DNA of 34,391 nucleotides from Desulfobacterales bacterium (GCA_030066455.1 JASJBQ010000053.1:1-34391), one strand, 5' to 3'. Shown: positions 1 through 10,593, counted from the stretch's first letter. Numbers and translations: made by a program. Notes: generated by a model not told the origin, from the letters alone.

Positions 1-3000
1 CGCTATCTCGGGCACATGGGGGTCTCGCGGCCGGAAATCATGTCGGTCTTCAGAAAAGAAGGTGAATTTCCGAACGCGCTCGACATCGCTGCGGCCAAGC
101 TGCAGCTCACACCAGAGGAGCTCGACCTGATTGCCAGCCCGGCTTCAAATGACCAGGGGCTGGCAGCCTTGTGGGGGACGGCCCCCGCTGCGTTTCCGGT
201 CGAAATCGAAGCGCTGCCGCTGTTTTTAGAACGCGCAGGAATGGATTACGAAACGTTGCAGGTTACCCTGGGATCACGTTATGTCAACCCGGAAGGTCCC
301 AACCAGGTCCATGTCGAATTTGCCCGCCCGGACTGCGACCTGGCCAGTGCCACCTTAATAAACATTGACCCATCCTTCCTGGACCGCTTCCATCGCTTTC
401 GGCGGCTGCAGATGAAGCTCGGCTGGTCCATGTCCGATTTGGACCGCACGATCACCGCGATGCCGACAGACGATATCGATACGGGGCTGCTCCAGCAAGT
501 GGCAGCCATCGTGTCGTTGCAGGAAAAAACCAGGATGCCTTTGGTCGATATACTCTCGTGGTGGGGCCCGCTGGACACCACTTCCTACGAAGAGGATCCC
601 TCACACTACGCGCGTCTCTTTTTAGATCACACGAATCCGGACCATAGCGCGTTTGAACTCCAGCCCGACGGTTCAGATCTTGTACAACCCTTTCAATCTT
701 TACTCGACACGGATAATCTTCCGGACAACACTTATTTCGCGATCGTGCAAGGTGCCGTTAACCTCCGGGCGGATGAACTGCAGCGGTTAATCCAGGAAGA
801 ATTGCCGAATGCGGATATGAACCTGGCCAACCTAAGTCACCTCTTTCGCGTGGCTTCTCTCACCAGGGGGCTGAATATTTCCCTGGACGAATACAGGGCG
901 TTAAAGTCGCTTATCCCACACCAGCCGATTACCGAGATTCACCCCGACCAAGCGGCAACGCCTGAAGACAGTTGGGCGTTCGCGGGCCATATCGACTCGA
1001 TTCGGCGTGCAGGATTCTCGGTCGAAGGATTGGATTATTTGCTGTACCACCGATTCCCTGACGGATCGCGGCTGCCACCGAACGAAGATACCGTCGGCAT
1101 CATGCTGGACGAGCTGCGGGCACAACTCAGCAAGATCGAATCGGAAAACACCATCTCGGGACCAGACGTAGGGGCTGGGGTGGCGGCGCACCTGGCGCGC
1201 TATTTGGGCGATGCGGCGGCCAGCACGGCGATGGATATCGCTCAGATGACTTCGCCGCTTCCCCAGAACGAACAGGAGGCATTTATCCAAACCTGGCTCG
1301 CCGCATTTACCAGCCCGACCGATGCCATCGCGAAGCTGGTCGATCCGGCAACGATGCTGAGTGATGTCACCGCTCGGCTCAAATTTATTCAGGATGCGAT
1401 GGTGCGTCATACCATGGCGGATTTTGTCTACCAGAAACTGGCAGAGGCGGTGGAAATCGAAACGGCCGCCGCCCAAAGTCTGCTGCAGCTGTATCTGCCC
1501 CATCCGTCGGATTCCGCCCAGCGGGCGGTCCAAGCTTTCACGAACGATAGTTTTGTTCTGAGTGATCCCTCCGTAAAGGCGACCCCGTCCGTGTTTCCGG
1601 ATCTCTTTGCCATCTATGAACGATTGCATAAGATCGCGATGATCGCCAAAGCCTTCCGCCTGCGGCCAGAAGAGATCGATTTCGTCCTGCAGCATGGACC
1701 TGCAATCGGCTGGCTGGACCTGACGGCGCTTCCCCTTTCGAAAAATTCGAACAACCCGAATACGGGCTATGAAAATTGGCGCCGCCTCCACGATGTTTAT
1801 GACCTGGCAGGAAGACTGGCCCATCCCGATTTCTCGATTTTTAATTTGCTGCGGGAAGCACGGGAAGCCACGGACATGGGGATCGTACCGCAGCTGTTGG
1901 AGCAGCTGGCGGCAGGCACGGACTGGAATGTCGCAGAACTTCAGTATTTAACCGGGCCCGCCGGATTTGGCATCGATACCCTTGAAGCCTACCAGGATGA
2001 GAGATGGCTGCGCAAGTTGTTCGCGGCCTTCGATCTTATCCGTCGTACCGGACTTTCGGCTTCCCAGCTCTGGGATTTTGGTCAGGTGCCGACGATGACG
2101 TCAGCCGAAGCCAGTCTTGTCCGCAATGCGGCTAGGAGCCGTTACCCCCTGAAACGATGGCTGGAAACGGCACCAACGCTTCGCGATCCATTGCGGGAAG
2201 CGCAACGCGATGCGCTGCAGGCTTATCTGCTGTTCCATCAAGGCCATGCTGATAAAGAGGCCCTGTTTGAATACTATCTCCTGGATATAGAGATGAGCGC
2301 CTGTGCCCTGACCTCACGCATCAAACTGGCCATCTCCGCGGTTCAGACTTTCGTGCAACGCTGTTTGATGGGCCTCGAGCAGGAGCCTGTCGTTACTTTC
2401 AGCGCCGACGATGCCGAAGAGTGGATTTGGCGCAAAGCCTATCGTGTGTGGGAGGCCAATCGCAAGGTGTTCCTCTACCCGGAAAACTGGGTCGACCCCG
2501 AATTACGGCTCGACGCCTCGCAATTCTTCCGCGAAATGTTGGATGAATTGGCGCAAGACGAAGTCACTGCGGAAACGGCCGAGCGTGTCTATCTCAACTA
2601 TCTTTACAAGCTGGACGCGACCGCCAAACTGGAGATATCCGGTCTGTTCTGGGACCCAGAGCAGCAGACCCTGCATCTGTTCGCTAGGACCAAAGGCAAT
2701 CCGCACAACTACTTCTACCGCCGATGGGTAAAAAAATCCTGGTGGACTTCCTGGGAACAGGTGCCCCTCGACATCGAAGGTGATTACCTGATGCCCGTCT
2801 GGTACAACCGTCGCCTGTTCCTGTTCTGGCCGCGCATCGAAATTAAGACCCGCCAAAACGCTCAGTCGGAGATCTCCGAAAAGGCGTACGAGCTCAAGAT
2901 GTTTTGGAGTGAATACCGCAACGGTCAGTGGTCGCGCACGCAGATATCCCGGGATCCCCTGAAATTGATTTTCGAAGATCCTCACAATTTATATCATTAT

Positions 3001-6000
3001 GAACGCAAAGCGTTCTTTTTCCCGCATCATATCGATGATCATGGTGGATTGGTCATTCGTTGGGGCTATTTAAACGCAGGTTACACAGATAAGCAGGATG
3101 TGAATCTAGAAGCTGAGGAGGGTTTTGGTGGTCATTATCATCCCGACTTCAGGTACGAAATTCATAATGAAGCCTACCGGATGAACGATTGCCATGGGGT
3201 CTTAGAGCGAATCGAGACAGCCTCTGACGTCTTCACGGGTGGGGAGTTTCCATCGCCTCTCCAATCCAGCGGCATTCAATTCATGAAATTCTTCGACTAC
3301 TCGGGGCCGCTCAATATTCCCTATCGGTGGAAGGATCCGAAACAGACGCCGGGTCAATACCTCAACCGCGAGTTGTTCGGCAAGTTTCCGAATCCCTATT
3401 TCATCGCCTGGCCGCTTCAATATCCTTTCTTTTTATCCCAGTCCCCCTTTACGTACGAGGATGGGCTGCGGGTATTCGTGGTGGAGCCCTTTATCCGCAA
3501 AGGGCGTTTTTATCCCAAGTTTATCTTTGATTTATCCAAGCTGAGCCATACGAGCCTTGAAATACTCGATATCTTTGACCAAATCTACTGGCCGCTCGCC
3601 GCATCTTCTGAGGATGCAATATCGAGCGGCAGTGAAGTCGCTGTTCAGGATTCGGCCCCGGTGGCGACCCGTTACCGCAATGTCCTGAGTCCCGGGACAT
3701 ATTATACCGGCCGCAACGATCGCTCCGTTCTCAATCGGAATGTCACATCGAACAGTCAACAGATGGCCAGCAGTCAATTAGCGCTTAAAATTGACGCTAT
3801 CCTGAAAAAAGTTGTGGATGGCGCATTTCATTCCCGAATGCCAAACATCCGGCGCTACCGATTCCATACTTTCTATCATCCCCACACCTGCCTTTTTATC
3901 CGACAACTGCAGCGGTATGGAATCGAGGGATTGCTCCGACCCCTTCCCCAGGGCGAAGGGGATGACCTGCTGCGCCAGAAGGTGGAGGCCGATTACTTCG
4001 AGGAAGAATATGACCCTAAACTGCTACCCGTCGCGAAGCCTTACCCCGTGGACGACATCGATTTCAGCATCGGTGGGGCCTATAGTCCCTATAACTGGGA
4101 GCTGTTTTTTCACATCCCTTTGTTAATCGCCGACCAGCTATCACGAAACCAGCGATTTGAGGAAGCGCAGCGCTGGTACCACTTCATTTTCGATCCGACC
4201 GAGACCGAAGGCGAAACGCCACGTCGGTTCTGGAAGCTGAAGCCTTTTTACAATATCGCCGAGATCCAGTCGATCCAGGAATTGACGAATATCCTCAACG
4301 GCAGCCAGGAGTTCGATACGCTGGTTAGTCTTTGGGAAGACAATCCCTTTCAACCCCACCTCATCGCCCGCTTTCGTTTGGTGTCTTATATGCGAGCCGT
4401 AATCATGAAATACCTCGATAATCTCATTGCCTGGGGTGATCAACTCTTCCGCCGGGATTCGATGGAGTCGATCAACGAGGCAACCCAGATTTATATTCTG
4501 GCAGCCCAAATTTTAGGTAAGCGGCCGTCGCTGGTCGAAAAAGATGCGATCGAACCACTGACCTTCAATAGCCTACCCTCCCTGGACGCAATCTCAAATG
4601 CCCAGATTCAGATTGAGAATCAACTGAATGGCGGCGGAAGCAATGGCAACCGCATTCAACCGTCCAACCATAGCAGTATGCTGGACACGCTACCTTACTT
4701 CTGCGTTCCGTATAACCGGAAACTGCTTGGTTACTGGGACACCGTTGCGGATCGTTTGTTCAAGATTCGACATTGCATGAACATCGAGGGCGTGGTCCGG
4801 CAACTCCCGCTGTTCCAGCCGCCGATCGATCCAGGCCTCCTCGTGAAAGCGACGGCGGCGGGGGTCGATCTCAGCAGCGCCCTAAGCGACCTAAACGCTT
4901 CGCTTCCCTATTATCGTTTTCGCACCATGATCGAGAAAGCGACAGCACTCTGCAACGAAGTCCGAAACCTGGGCGGCGCCATGCTTTCCGCTCTGGAAAA
5001 ACGCGATGCCGAGGCCCTGTCACTCATACGCGCCGGGCAGGAGGCAAGCCTGCTCAAGACCGCCCAACAGGTGAAGGCGCAGGCTATCAAAGAAGCCGAA
5101 CAAGCACTGGCCGCGCTGGAGCGGGCCCGGGAAGTGGTGGATATTCGGTTGCAAGACTATAAAAACCGTAAACCGATCAGCGACAAGGAGCAAAGCTACA
5201 TGCGCTTTATGGAGCGGGGCCACCAGGCCGAGCAACAGTCTGCGGACCAGCAGATGTTTGCGTCGTTCATGTATGTGGTCCCGAATATAAGCGTGGGCCC
5301 GATGCCTTCTTCGACCTTTGGGGGCAGTAACCTAGGTCATATTCACGAAGCGATGGCCAATACTTACCGCGTGAATTCGATTCGATCGGCCAACAGCGCC
5401 CAGGCGGCCCAGGTGGCGGCCAGCTATGAACGCCGGCAGGAGGACTGGGACCTGCAGGTGGACCTGGCCGAGGCGGAGCTCAAAGAGCTCGATAAACGAA
5501 TTGCCGCGGCTGAGATACGCGTCGCGATGGCACAAAGCGACTTGCAGACCCATATGCAGCAAGTCGAACAAGCCAAGGAAATCGCCGAGTTTACGAAGGA
5601 TAAGTACACGAACCGGCAATTGTACAACTGGATGGTGGGCCAGATCGCAGGGCTATATTTTCAGACCTATAAGATGGCCTACGATCTGGCGAAGCAGGCG
5701 GAGTCGGCTTTCCGTTATGAGCTGGCAGTCTCGACGACCAATTTTATCCAGTTCGGCTACTGGGACAGTCTCAAGAAAGGTCTGTTGGCCGGTGAGCGCC
5801 TGAACCAGGACTTGCGCAGAATGGATCTCGCCTATCTCGCCCAAAACAAGAGGGAATTCGAGCTCACCAAGCATGTGTCGCTGGCCCAACTGGACCCGAC
5901 CGCCTTGCTCTCATTGCAGGAGACCGGTTCTTGCACTTTTAGCGTACCGGAGGTGCTGTACGATCTGGAATATCCCGGCCATTATATGCGCCGCATCAAA

Positions 6001-6939
6001 TCCGTCAGCGTAACGGTGCCGTGTGTGACCGGGCCATATACGAATGTTAATTGCCAGCTCACCCTCTTAAAAAACCAGGTACGGGTATCTACTGACACCT
6101 CGGGCGGCTATCCCAATTTTCAAGACCTCGGTCTTTTCAATGAGGACACGGGCGGGTTCCAATCCATCGCCGGCAGCAGTGGTAAAACGGATGCCGGGGT
6201 TTTCGAGTTGAACTTTCGCGACGAACGCTACCTGCCCTTCGAAGGAACGGGTGCCGTCAGCCAATGGCGGATTGAATTTCCTGCAGATTTTCGGCAGTTC
6301 GATTATGATACCATTTCGGATGTCATCCTGCACGTCCACTACACCGCGCGTGATGGGGGATCCATCTTCCGGAACACCGTTTCGAACTATGTCGAAACAG
6401 GCTTGAACAACCTAATGGACGAACTCCAGCAAAACCAAGTGGGCATTGCGCGGCTCTTTAGCATGAAAAAGGAGTTTCCCAATTCTTTCCATCAATTCCT
6501 GCGGCCGGCGCCGAGTGCGGACGGACAATCCACCGCTATTCGAGTGGAAGGGAAGCATTTCCCCTATTTCATCTCCAATCGTGATTTAGAGGTGGTAAGT
6601 GTGGACGTGATCTTGAAGCCGGCGGATGGATTCACCCCCCAATCGCTCAGCAACCTGCAGTTTGATCTCGACAATCAGACAAATAGGGACAATGACAATC
6701 CACTGTTCACGCTACAAAACTTTCAGTTCCACCAGAGGTTTGGCAACCTACCCGTGGCAACCGTCACGCCGGGCGGTGATCCACGGGATACTTGGTATCT
6801 CGCAGCGAAAGAAGGCCCAATTGCTGCCTTTCCAAATGGCTGGGTCATCCAGGAGACCGTGGACAATGTGACGCACAACCGCATCAACCCCGATGCCCTG
6901 GAAGATGTGCTCATTCTGGTCACCTACCTGTTGAAGTGA
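1..6939 (+). CDS. Tc toxin A-subunit-like protein, 5' truncated by window edge
   Basis: The frame is open from base 1 to the stop at 6937-6939 (2312 codons). Its first in-frame ATG is at 16, but the preceding codons read RYLGH and continue a typical TcA segment, so the gene starts outside the window. The N-terminal half is helix-rich, like the TcA shell. Around residues 895-945 is the aromatic block NYFYRRWVKKSWWTSW followed by a WYNRRLFLFWP strand, typical of the ABC-toxin/neuraminidase-like region. Around 1356-1402 is GGAYSPYNWELFFHIP followed by RWYHFIFDPTE, a TcA hallmark. Residues 1640-1970 are long Ala/Glu/Gln-rich helices interrupted near 1752-1775 by a hydrophobic, Gly/Ser-rich stretch (MFASFMYVVPNISVG), as in the TcA pore channel. 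YPGHYMRRIKSVSVTVP near 1990 begins the TcB-binding domain. TcA proteins form pentameric injection channels that work with TcB-TcC cocoons; no TcB or TcC is visible here. Family assignment is strong; target and toxicity are not shown. Confidence 0.9.
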   Translation, partial: RYLGHMGVSRPEIMSVFRKEGEFPNALDIAAAKLQLTPEELDLIASPASNDQGLAALWGTAPAAFPVEIEALPLFLERAGMDYETLQVTLGSRYVNPEGPNQVHVEFARPDCDLASATLINIDPSFLDRFHRFRRLQMKLGWSMSDLDRTITAMPTDDIDTGLLQQVAAIVSLQEKTRMPLVDILSWWGPLDTTSYEEDPSHYARLFLDHTNPDHSAFELQPDGSDLVQPFQSLLDTDNLPDNTYFAIVQGAVNLRADELQRLIQEELPNADMNLANLSHLFRVASLTRGLNISLDEYRALKSLIPHQPITEIHPDQAATPEDSWAFAGHIDSIRRAGFSVEGLDYLLYHRFPDGSRLPPNEDTVGIMLDELRAQLSKIESENTISGPDVGAGVAAHLARYLGDAAASTAMDIAQMTSPLPQNEQEAFIQTWLAAFTSPTDAIAKLVDPATMLSDVTARLKFIQDAMVRHTMADFVYQKLAEAVEIETAAAQSLLQLYLPHPSDSAQRAVQAFTNDSFVLSDPSVKATPSVFPDLFAIYERLHKIAMIAKAFRLRPEEIDFVLQHGPAIGWLDLTALPLSKNSNNPNTGYENWRRLHDVYDLAGRLAHPDFSIFNLLREAREATDMGIVPQLLEQLAAGTDWNVAELQYLTGPAGFGIDTLEAYQDERWLRKLFAAFDLIRRTGLSASQLWDFGQVPTMTSAEASLVRNAARSRYPLKRWLETAPTLRDPLREAQRDALQAYLLFHQGHADKEALFEYYLLDIEMSACALTSRIKLAISAVQTFVQRCLMGLEQEPVVTFSADDAEEWIWRKAYRVWEANRKVFLYPENWVDPELRLDASQFFREMLDELAQDEVTAETAERVYLNYLYKLDATAKLEISGLFWDPEQQTLHLFARTKGNPHNYFYRRWVKKSWWTSWEQVPLDIEGDYLMPVWYNRRLFLFWPRIEIKTRQNAQSEISEKAYELKMFWSEYRNGQWSRTQISRDPLKLIFEDPHNLYHYERKAFFFPHHIDDHGGLVIRWGYLNAGYTDKQDVNLEAEEGFGGHYHPDFRYEIHNEAYRMNDCHGVLERIETASDVFTGGEFPSPLQSSGIQFMKFFDYSGPLNIPYRWKDPKQTPGQYLNRELFGKFPNPYFIAWPLQYPFFLSQSPFTYEDGLRVFVVEPFIRKGRFYPKFIFDLSKLSHTSLEILDIFDQIYWPLAASSEDAISSGSEVAVQDSAPVATRYRNVLSPGTYYTGRNDRSVLNRNVTSNSQQMASSQLALKIDAILKKVVDGAFHSRMPNIRRYRFHTFYHPHTCLFIRQLQRYGIEGLLRPLPQGEGDDLLRQKVEADYFEEEYDPKLLPVAKPYPVDDIDFSIGGAYSPYNWELFFHIPLLIADQLSRNQRFEEAQRWYHFIFDPTETEGETPRRFWKLKPFYNIAEIQSIQELTNILNGSQEFDTLVSLWEDNPFQPHLIARFRLVSYMRAVIMKYLDNLIAWGDQLFRRDSMESINEATQIYILAAQILGKRPSLVEKDAIEPLTFNSLPSLDAISNAQIQIENQLNGGGSNGNRIQPSNHSSMLDTLPYFCVPYNRKLLGYWDTVADRLFKIRHCMNIEGVVRQLPLFQPPIDPGLLVKATAAGVDLSSALSDLNASLPYYRFRTMIEKATALCNEVRNLGGAMLSALEKRDAEALSLIRAGQEASLLKTAQQVKAQAIKEAEQALAALERAREVVDIRLQDYKNRKPISDKEQSYMRFMERGHQAEQQSADQQMFASFMYVVPNISVGPMPSSTFGGSNLGHIHEAMANTYRVNSIRSANSAQAAQVAASYERRQEDWDLQVDLAEAELKELDKRIAAAEIRVAMAQSDLQTHMQQVEQAKEIAEFTKDKYTNRQLYNWMVGQIAGLYFQTYKMAYDLAKQAESAFRYELAVSTTNFIQFGYWDSLKKGLLAGERLNQDLRRMDLAYLAQNKREFELTKHVSLAQLDPTALLSLQETGSCTFSVPEVLYDLEYPGHYMRRIKSVSVTVPCVTGPYTNVNCQLTLLKNQVRVSTDTSGGYPNFQDLGLFNEDTGGFQSIAGSSGKTDAGVFELNFRDERYLPFEGTGAVSQWRIEFPADFRQFDYDTISDVILHVHYTARDGGSIFRNTVSNYVETGLNNLMDELQQNQVGIARLFSMKKEFPNSFHQFLRPAPSADGQSTAIRVEGKHFPYFISNRDLEVVSVDVILKPADGFTPQSLSNLQFDLDNQTNRDNDNPLFTLQNFQFHQRFGNLPVATVTPGGDPRDTWYLAAKEGPIAAFPNGWVIQETVDNVTHNRINPDALEDVLILVTYLLK

Positions 6940-7316
6940 AATAGTGGGAACGGGGCGTAAGTCGTATCAACGCCGGCGGGTTACCTATTCAACGGGGCGC
7001 AAATACACGACGTGCAACTTGGCGCTAGGTGTTTATCGCGGCAGGCAGGTCAGCAGGGTGGGGCACGGCAACAGGGCGTATTGATCTCAACCGGGAGTGT
7101 TACCAGACCTGTGAGCCAATTGCGCGATCCAGGTGGTCGCAAAAAAAATTGCGGGTTTCATCGCCTTCCCGGAATATCATCTCGCCGGCCGCACAGGCAT
7201 TTTTTTTTACGTTCGCCATGATATCCTTTACGAATCCATTTGGAAAAAAATGGAGAGTTGATCCTTGTACGTGACCATGTAGCAGATGTCCCTATGATCC
7301 GTTAAAGCCTTGTCCC
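6940..7316. other. Convergent intergenic spacer
   Basis: This is 377 bases between the stop of the TcA-like gene and the stop of the convergent GHKL ATPase gene. No coding frame in it looks real. It has a short AT-rich inverted repeat (7235-7241 with 7248-7254, loop GGAAAA) and a run of nine or more T near 7200, but neither makes a convincing intrinsic terminator with a GC stem followed by a T-tract. A nine-base direct repeat, AACGGGGCG, occurs at 6949 and 6991. I see nothing else. Confidence 0.6.
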
Positions 7317-9161
7317 TTATTTTAAATGTTCTTCGGTATATAAGGACAGTTCGATCATCCGTTCGAGAAGTTCGTTAGGCTGCATTCCTGGGAAATTGTG
7401 GCACACAAGTTCCTTGCAAAACAAGCGGCAAATATAGCGAAGTTTGCGTCCTTTCAGTTTGCCAGCATATACAAAATCTCTGTGACCATTGTTGATGACG
7501 ATTACGTTTTTAACCTCATCGTATTGTGAGCGCCACATCTCACCTGGAGCTCGCCGGTAGGTGTATCCGGGGAGCCCTTTGTCAGCTTTTCCGGAATTGG
7601 ATGTATGGTCTACAAGGGAGTCGGTGATGGTTATGAGGGCCTCATCCCTGCATACCTTGTCTTCTTGTGTGACGATTACCTCTAATGTTGAAAGTCCCGG
7701 CTCCGACGGTGCTGTAAAATTGACCGACTCACTTGTGTCCTGGTCGAGATTGCCTTGGCCATCAATGATCTTCCATTCGTATGTCAGGTTTTTGTGAACA
7801 ATTCTACGGGAGCGGTCCCTGCAGATAGCTCGAAATTTTTTACGCTTGTCAACTGAAACGACACTCGTTTTAGGGGATATCAACACGCTGAACAATGGGC
7901 CGGCATATTCGAAAAACTGTTTTTGGCCGCTGTCATCATCGAACAGCTCCGGTGAATCCCCGGAGTGCTTCCCTTTATCTTCGTCCTTTTTGCGGGTGGA
8001 TCCAGACAACGGGCCACTTGAAAATGGATGCCGCGGATTGTTTTGAGGTCTCCCCCCATAGATGTCAAACCAGTCATATTCTTCTTGCGGGAGCCGTAAA
8101 AATGCTTCCTTGAGAGCGCGCTGAACCCTGCGCAGGACCAGGCGGCTGGAACGTTCCTCTTCAGCCTTGCGCTGTTCCTCGATGATTTCCTGTAGCTGTT
8201 TTCCGACAGGAACCATGGCCCGGTAAAATGCGTCGAACCGATCATCGCGAATAATACCCTGTCGCGTACCCGGGGTTAGGGACAAAAACGGCGCGTCCAC
8301 AATGCCCTGAAGATACCCGGCCGTCCATGGTTCTTTTTCAAAGTGATCCAGTTCGGTGATTGAAGGCAGAACCCGCGTGCCGCGCCGAAATAAGCCAACC
8401 CGGTTTACCGCTCCAGGATCATTGAGGTAAACTTCAAGATAAATATCCCCCTGTTCGGTTGCGGCTGGCTTCAGACCATGCAGTAAGCGCCCCGTGTATT
8501 GCCGCGGTACAACAACAAATTCCTTACGGCCGGTTCGGTCGATTACCTTGATGGTCACCCCGGTTGCTTTGATCCGGTCCCTAAGTTCGGATGCGAGATA
8601 TCTCTGAATTTTTTCACCCGTCATGGACTTCAGCCCCGGCAGAAGAGGATGGACCAAAAGATCTGTCCCTTTAAAAGGAAGCAAAATCCGCTTCTTCGAA
8701 ACCGAGAAATCCGGTGAATCTTTGGCCATGGTCATCTGGTATGTGTTCCCGTCGGTCCCGCAGCATGTCATGCTGAGATTTTGGCCGACCGTCCAGAAAC
8801 TTAGGAGGCCAATGCCGAATTCGCCCTGAATATCTTTGGCGCCTTTTGATTTGAACTGGCGCTTAATGGAATCACAGATGTGGGTCGCCACGCGGCGAAA
8901 ATCCGGTAATCCGTCCTTATCCTTTGGAATGCCCTCGCCGTCATCGCTGATCTTGAGATAGAATGCCCCCTGCTTCTTGCCCCTTACAATGGCAATTTGT
9001 TTGGCCCCGGCATCTATGCTGTTTTCAACAAATTCAGCCACGGCCTTCAGCGGATTGGCCTGTGAACTGGCTATAATGTTGATGGCGTTCCAGTGATCGG
9101 CAATCCGGAGCTTGCCGGAGCGGACGCTCGTTTTTTTCTTTTTCCTTTTGGATCCCGGCAT
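7317..9161 (-). CDS. GHKL (Hsp90/MutL-type) ATPase with predicted Ig-like C-terminal domain
   Basis: This 614-residue protein carries the Bergerat ATP-binding fold. The N-box is EFVENSIDAGA (about residues 43-53), the G1 box is DDGEGIP (73-79) and the lid/G2 box is GEFGIGLLSFW (113-123). These match MutL/Hsp90/MORC-like ATPases rather than sensor kinases; no phospho-acceptor or receiver domain is seen. The start has a Lys/Arg-rich tail (MPGSKRKKKK). A charged helical stretch near 325-350 precedes a beta-rich segment near 420-515 with YEWKIIDGQG and a Ser/Thr-rich strand pattern like a PKD/Ig-like fold. The ATG at 9161 is chosen over one 12 codons upstream because GAGGT lies just before it. 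It is a single gene facing the TcA-like gene. The role is unknown; a conformational ATPase in nucleic-acid or protein handling, including defence, is possible. Confidence 0.75.
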   Translation of the reverse strand: MPGSKRKKKKTSVRSGKLRIADHWNAINIIASSQANPLKAVAEFVENSIDAGAKQIAIVRGKKQGAFYLKISDDGEGIPKDKDGLPDFRRVATHICDSIKRQFKSKGAKDIQGEFGIGLLSFWTVGQNLSMTCCGTDGNTYQMTMAKDSPDFSVSKKRILLPFKGTDLLVHPLLPGLKSMTGEKIQRYLASELRDRIKATGVTIKVIDRTGRKEFVVVPRQYTGRLLHGLKPAATEQGDIYLEVYLNDPGAVNRVGLFRRGTRVLPSITELDHFEKEPWTAGYLQGIVDAPFLSLTPGTRQGIIRDDRFDAFYRAMVPVGKQLQEIIEEQRKAEEERSSRLVLRRVQRALKEAFLRLPQEEYDWFDIYGGRPQNNPRHPFSSGPLSGSTRKKDEDKGKHSGDSPELFDDDSGQKQFFEYAGPLFSVLISPKTSVVSVDKRKKFRAICRDRSRRIVHKNLTYEWKIIDGQGNLDQDTSESVNFTAPSEPGLSTLEVIVTQEDKVCRDEALITITDSLVDHTSNSGKADKGLPGYTYRRAPGEMWRSQYDEVKNVIVINNGHRDFVYAGKLKGRKLRYICRLFCKELVCHNFPGMQPNELLERMIELSLYTEEHLK

Positions 9162-9186
9162 GGCTACCTCTTTTCTTGACGCCACA

Positions 9187-9216
9187 ATAATTTTCACATT
9201 CGTTAATTGGGGTCAA
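9187..9216 (-). promoter_or_regulatory. Candidate sigma70-type promoter of the GHKL ATPase gene
   Basis: On the minus strand TTGACC (9216-9211, five of six matches to the -35 consensus) is followed after 18 bases by AATTAT (9192-9187, four of six matches to the -10). The predicted transcript would begin about 20 bases ahead of the chosen ATG at 9161 and include its GAGGT ribosome-binding site. The prediction is from consensus matching by eye only. Confidence 0.3.
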
Positions 9217-9432
9217 AGCTTGGTTTGTGATTATCGGAAGCCCTACATATACCGGATTAATTGCGGGGGCACTGGAAGCGAGCCATGGATGAAAGTGGTC
9301 TCAACTCCCGGCGGGTGTATAAACGGGCCCCACAGTCGCCTCCCGGGTCCTGGGGGCCGGAAAATTGCCCGAGTGGTTGGCAAGGACCCTGGGCCATGCG
9401 GCTACCCCGATGGTCTACAGCAGTTTGCCCCA

Positions 9433-10587
9433 TCAAAACCCATCTAATAAAGACGCGCCCTTGGAGAGTGCCTGCACCGGCACAGCTTCGACTTGACGCG
9501 CCAATGGAAATCTCTGGGTTCCCGGATAAATCACAAACACATGCTTGAGTTTTAAATCATCAAGAGCGATCCGGATGGAAGGTGTCAAGCGCGGTTTGTC
9601 CGTACGTTTGCACTCGACACCGAATAAAGCCTCTCCCCGGCGTAATAGGAGATCTATTTCCGCTCCTTGGTGGGTTGCCCAAAAAAACACCTCTTCCTGG
9701 GGCTCAAGGCTTAACAACTGCTCGATGACAAACCCTTCCCATGAGGCCCCCACCTTAGGATGGTTAAACAGATGCTTCATTGTATCGATCCCCAGCAATT
9801 GATGCAAAAGACCGCTGTCACGCACATAAATCTTGGGAGATTTCACTTGGCGTTTTTTGAGATTGGCATGGTAGGGTTGCAATTGGCGGATCATAAAGGC
9901 GTCCGTAAGTAAGTCCATATAGCGACGAATGGTCGATTCACTGACACCGAGAGAGCGGGCCGGTTCGGCCGACTTCCAGACCTGGCCGTGGTAATGCGCC
10001 ACCATGGACCAAAAACGTTGGAGGGCAGTTGCTGCGATGCGCACACCCCATTGGGGAAAGTCACGTTCAAGAAGCGTCTGGATGAAGTGCTTTCGCCACG
10101 CGATGCTGTCGGTATTGTTCTCGGCAAGGTATGAAAGTGGAAGGCCGCCCCTCAACCACAATGGCGGCTCCGCTTGGGAACCCAACTCAGCCAGCGAAAA
10201 TCCGCCGATGATGACACGCTCCATTCTACCGGCAAGGCTTTCCGAAGTCTGGCGCATGAGATTCCCGGAGGCGCTGCCAAGAATTAGAAACCGTGCCGGT
10301 GTTCCTCTCCGGTCGGCAAGAACACGCAGTACGGGAAAGAGATCCGCACGCCGCTGGATTTCGTCGATTACGACCAATCCTTTAAGCGGTCTGAGGGCTG
10401 TCATGGGCTCATCCAGCCGGGCCAGGCTCGCCGGGTCTTCCAGGTCAAAATAGTTGACGGAATCTTCTGCAAGCAGTTCGCGGGCGAGCGTGGTTTTACC
10501 GCTTTGGCGGGGTCCCACCAGTACAACGACACGACTGCGGGCAAGGGCGCTATTTAGCTTCGCGAGTATGGATGACCGCGGGATCAC
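9433..10587 (-). CDS. AAA ATPase with C-terminal DUF4143 domain
   Basis: This 384-residue protein has Walker A GPRQSGKT (25-32) and Walker B LVVIDEIQ (71-78), followed by a sensor-type segment (RFLILGSAS). The C-terminal half is DUF4143: a winged-helix-like stretch (PARSLGVSESTIRRYMDLL), the typical SPKIYVRDSGLLHQLLGI segment, then GAEIDLLLRRG followed by GVECKRT, resembling the E-D-ECK core of PD-(D/E)XK nucleases. Many DUF4143 ATPases have this layout and most have no assigned function. The start is GTG at 10587, because the next Met lies after Walker A. There is no clear Shine-Dalgarno. A promoter-like element inside a palindrome lies directly upstream. The gene is monocistronic, between the GHKL ATPase and the eCIS cargo, with no evident link to secretion. 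Confidence 0.88.
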   Translation of the reverse strand: MIPRSSILAKLNSALARSRVVVLVGPRQSGKTTLARELLAEDSVNYFDLEDPASLARLDEPMTALRPLKGLVVIDEIQRRADLFPVLRVLADRRGTPARFLILGSASGNLMRQTSESLAGRMERVIIGGFSLAELGSQAEPPLWLRGGLPLSYLAENNTDSIAWRKHFIQTLLERDFPQWGVRIAATALQRFWSMVAHYHGQVWKSAEPARSLGVSESTIRRYMDLLTDAFMIRQLQPYHANLKKRQVKSPKIYVRDSGLLHQLLGIDTMKHLFNHPKVGASWEGFVIEQLLSLEPQEEVFFWATHQGAEIDLLLRRGEALFGVECKRTDKPRLTPSIRIALDDLKLKHVFVIYPGTQRFPLARQVEAVPVQALSKGASLLDGF

Positions 10588-10593
10588 GGCCCA

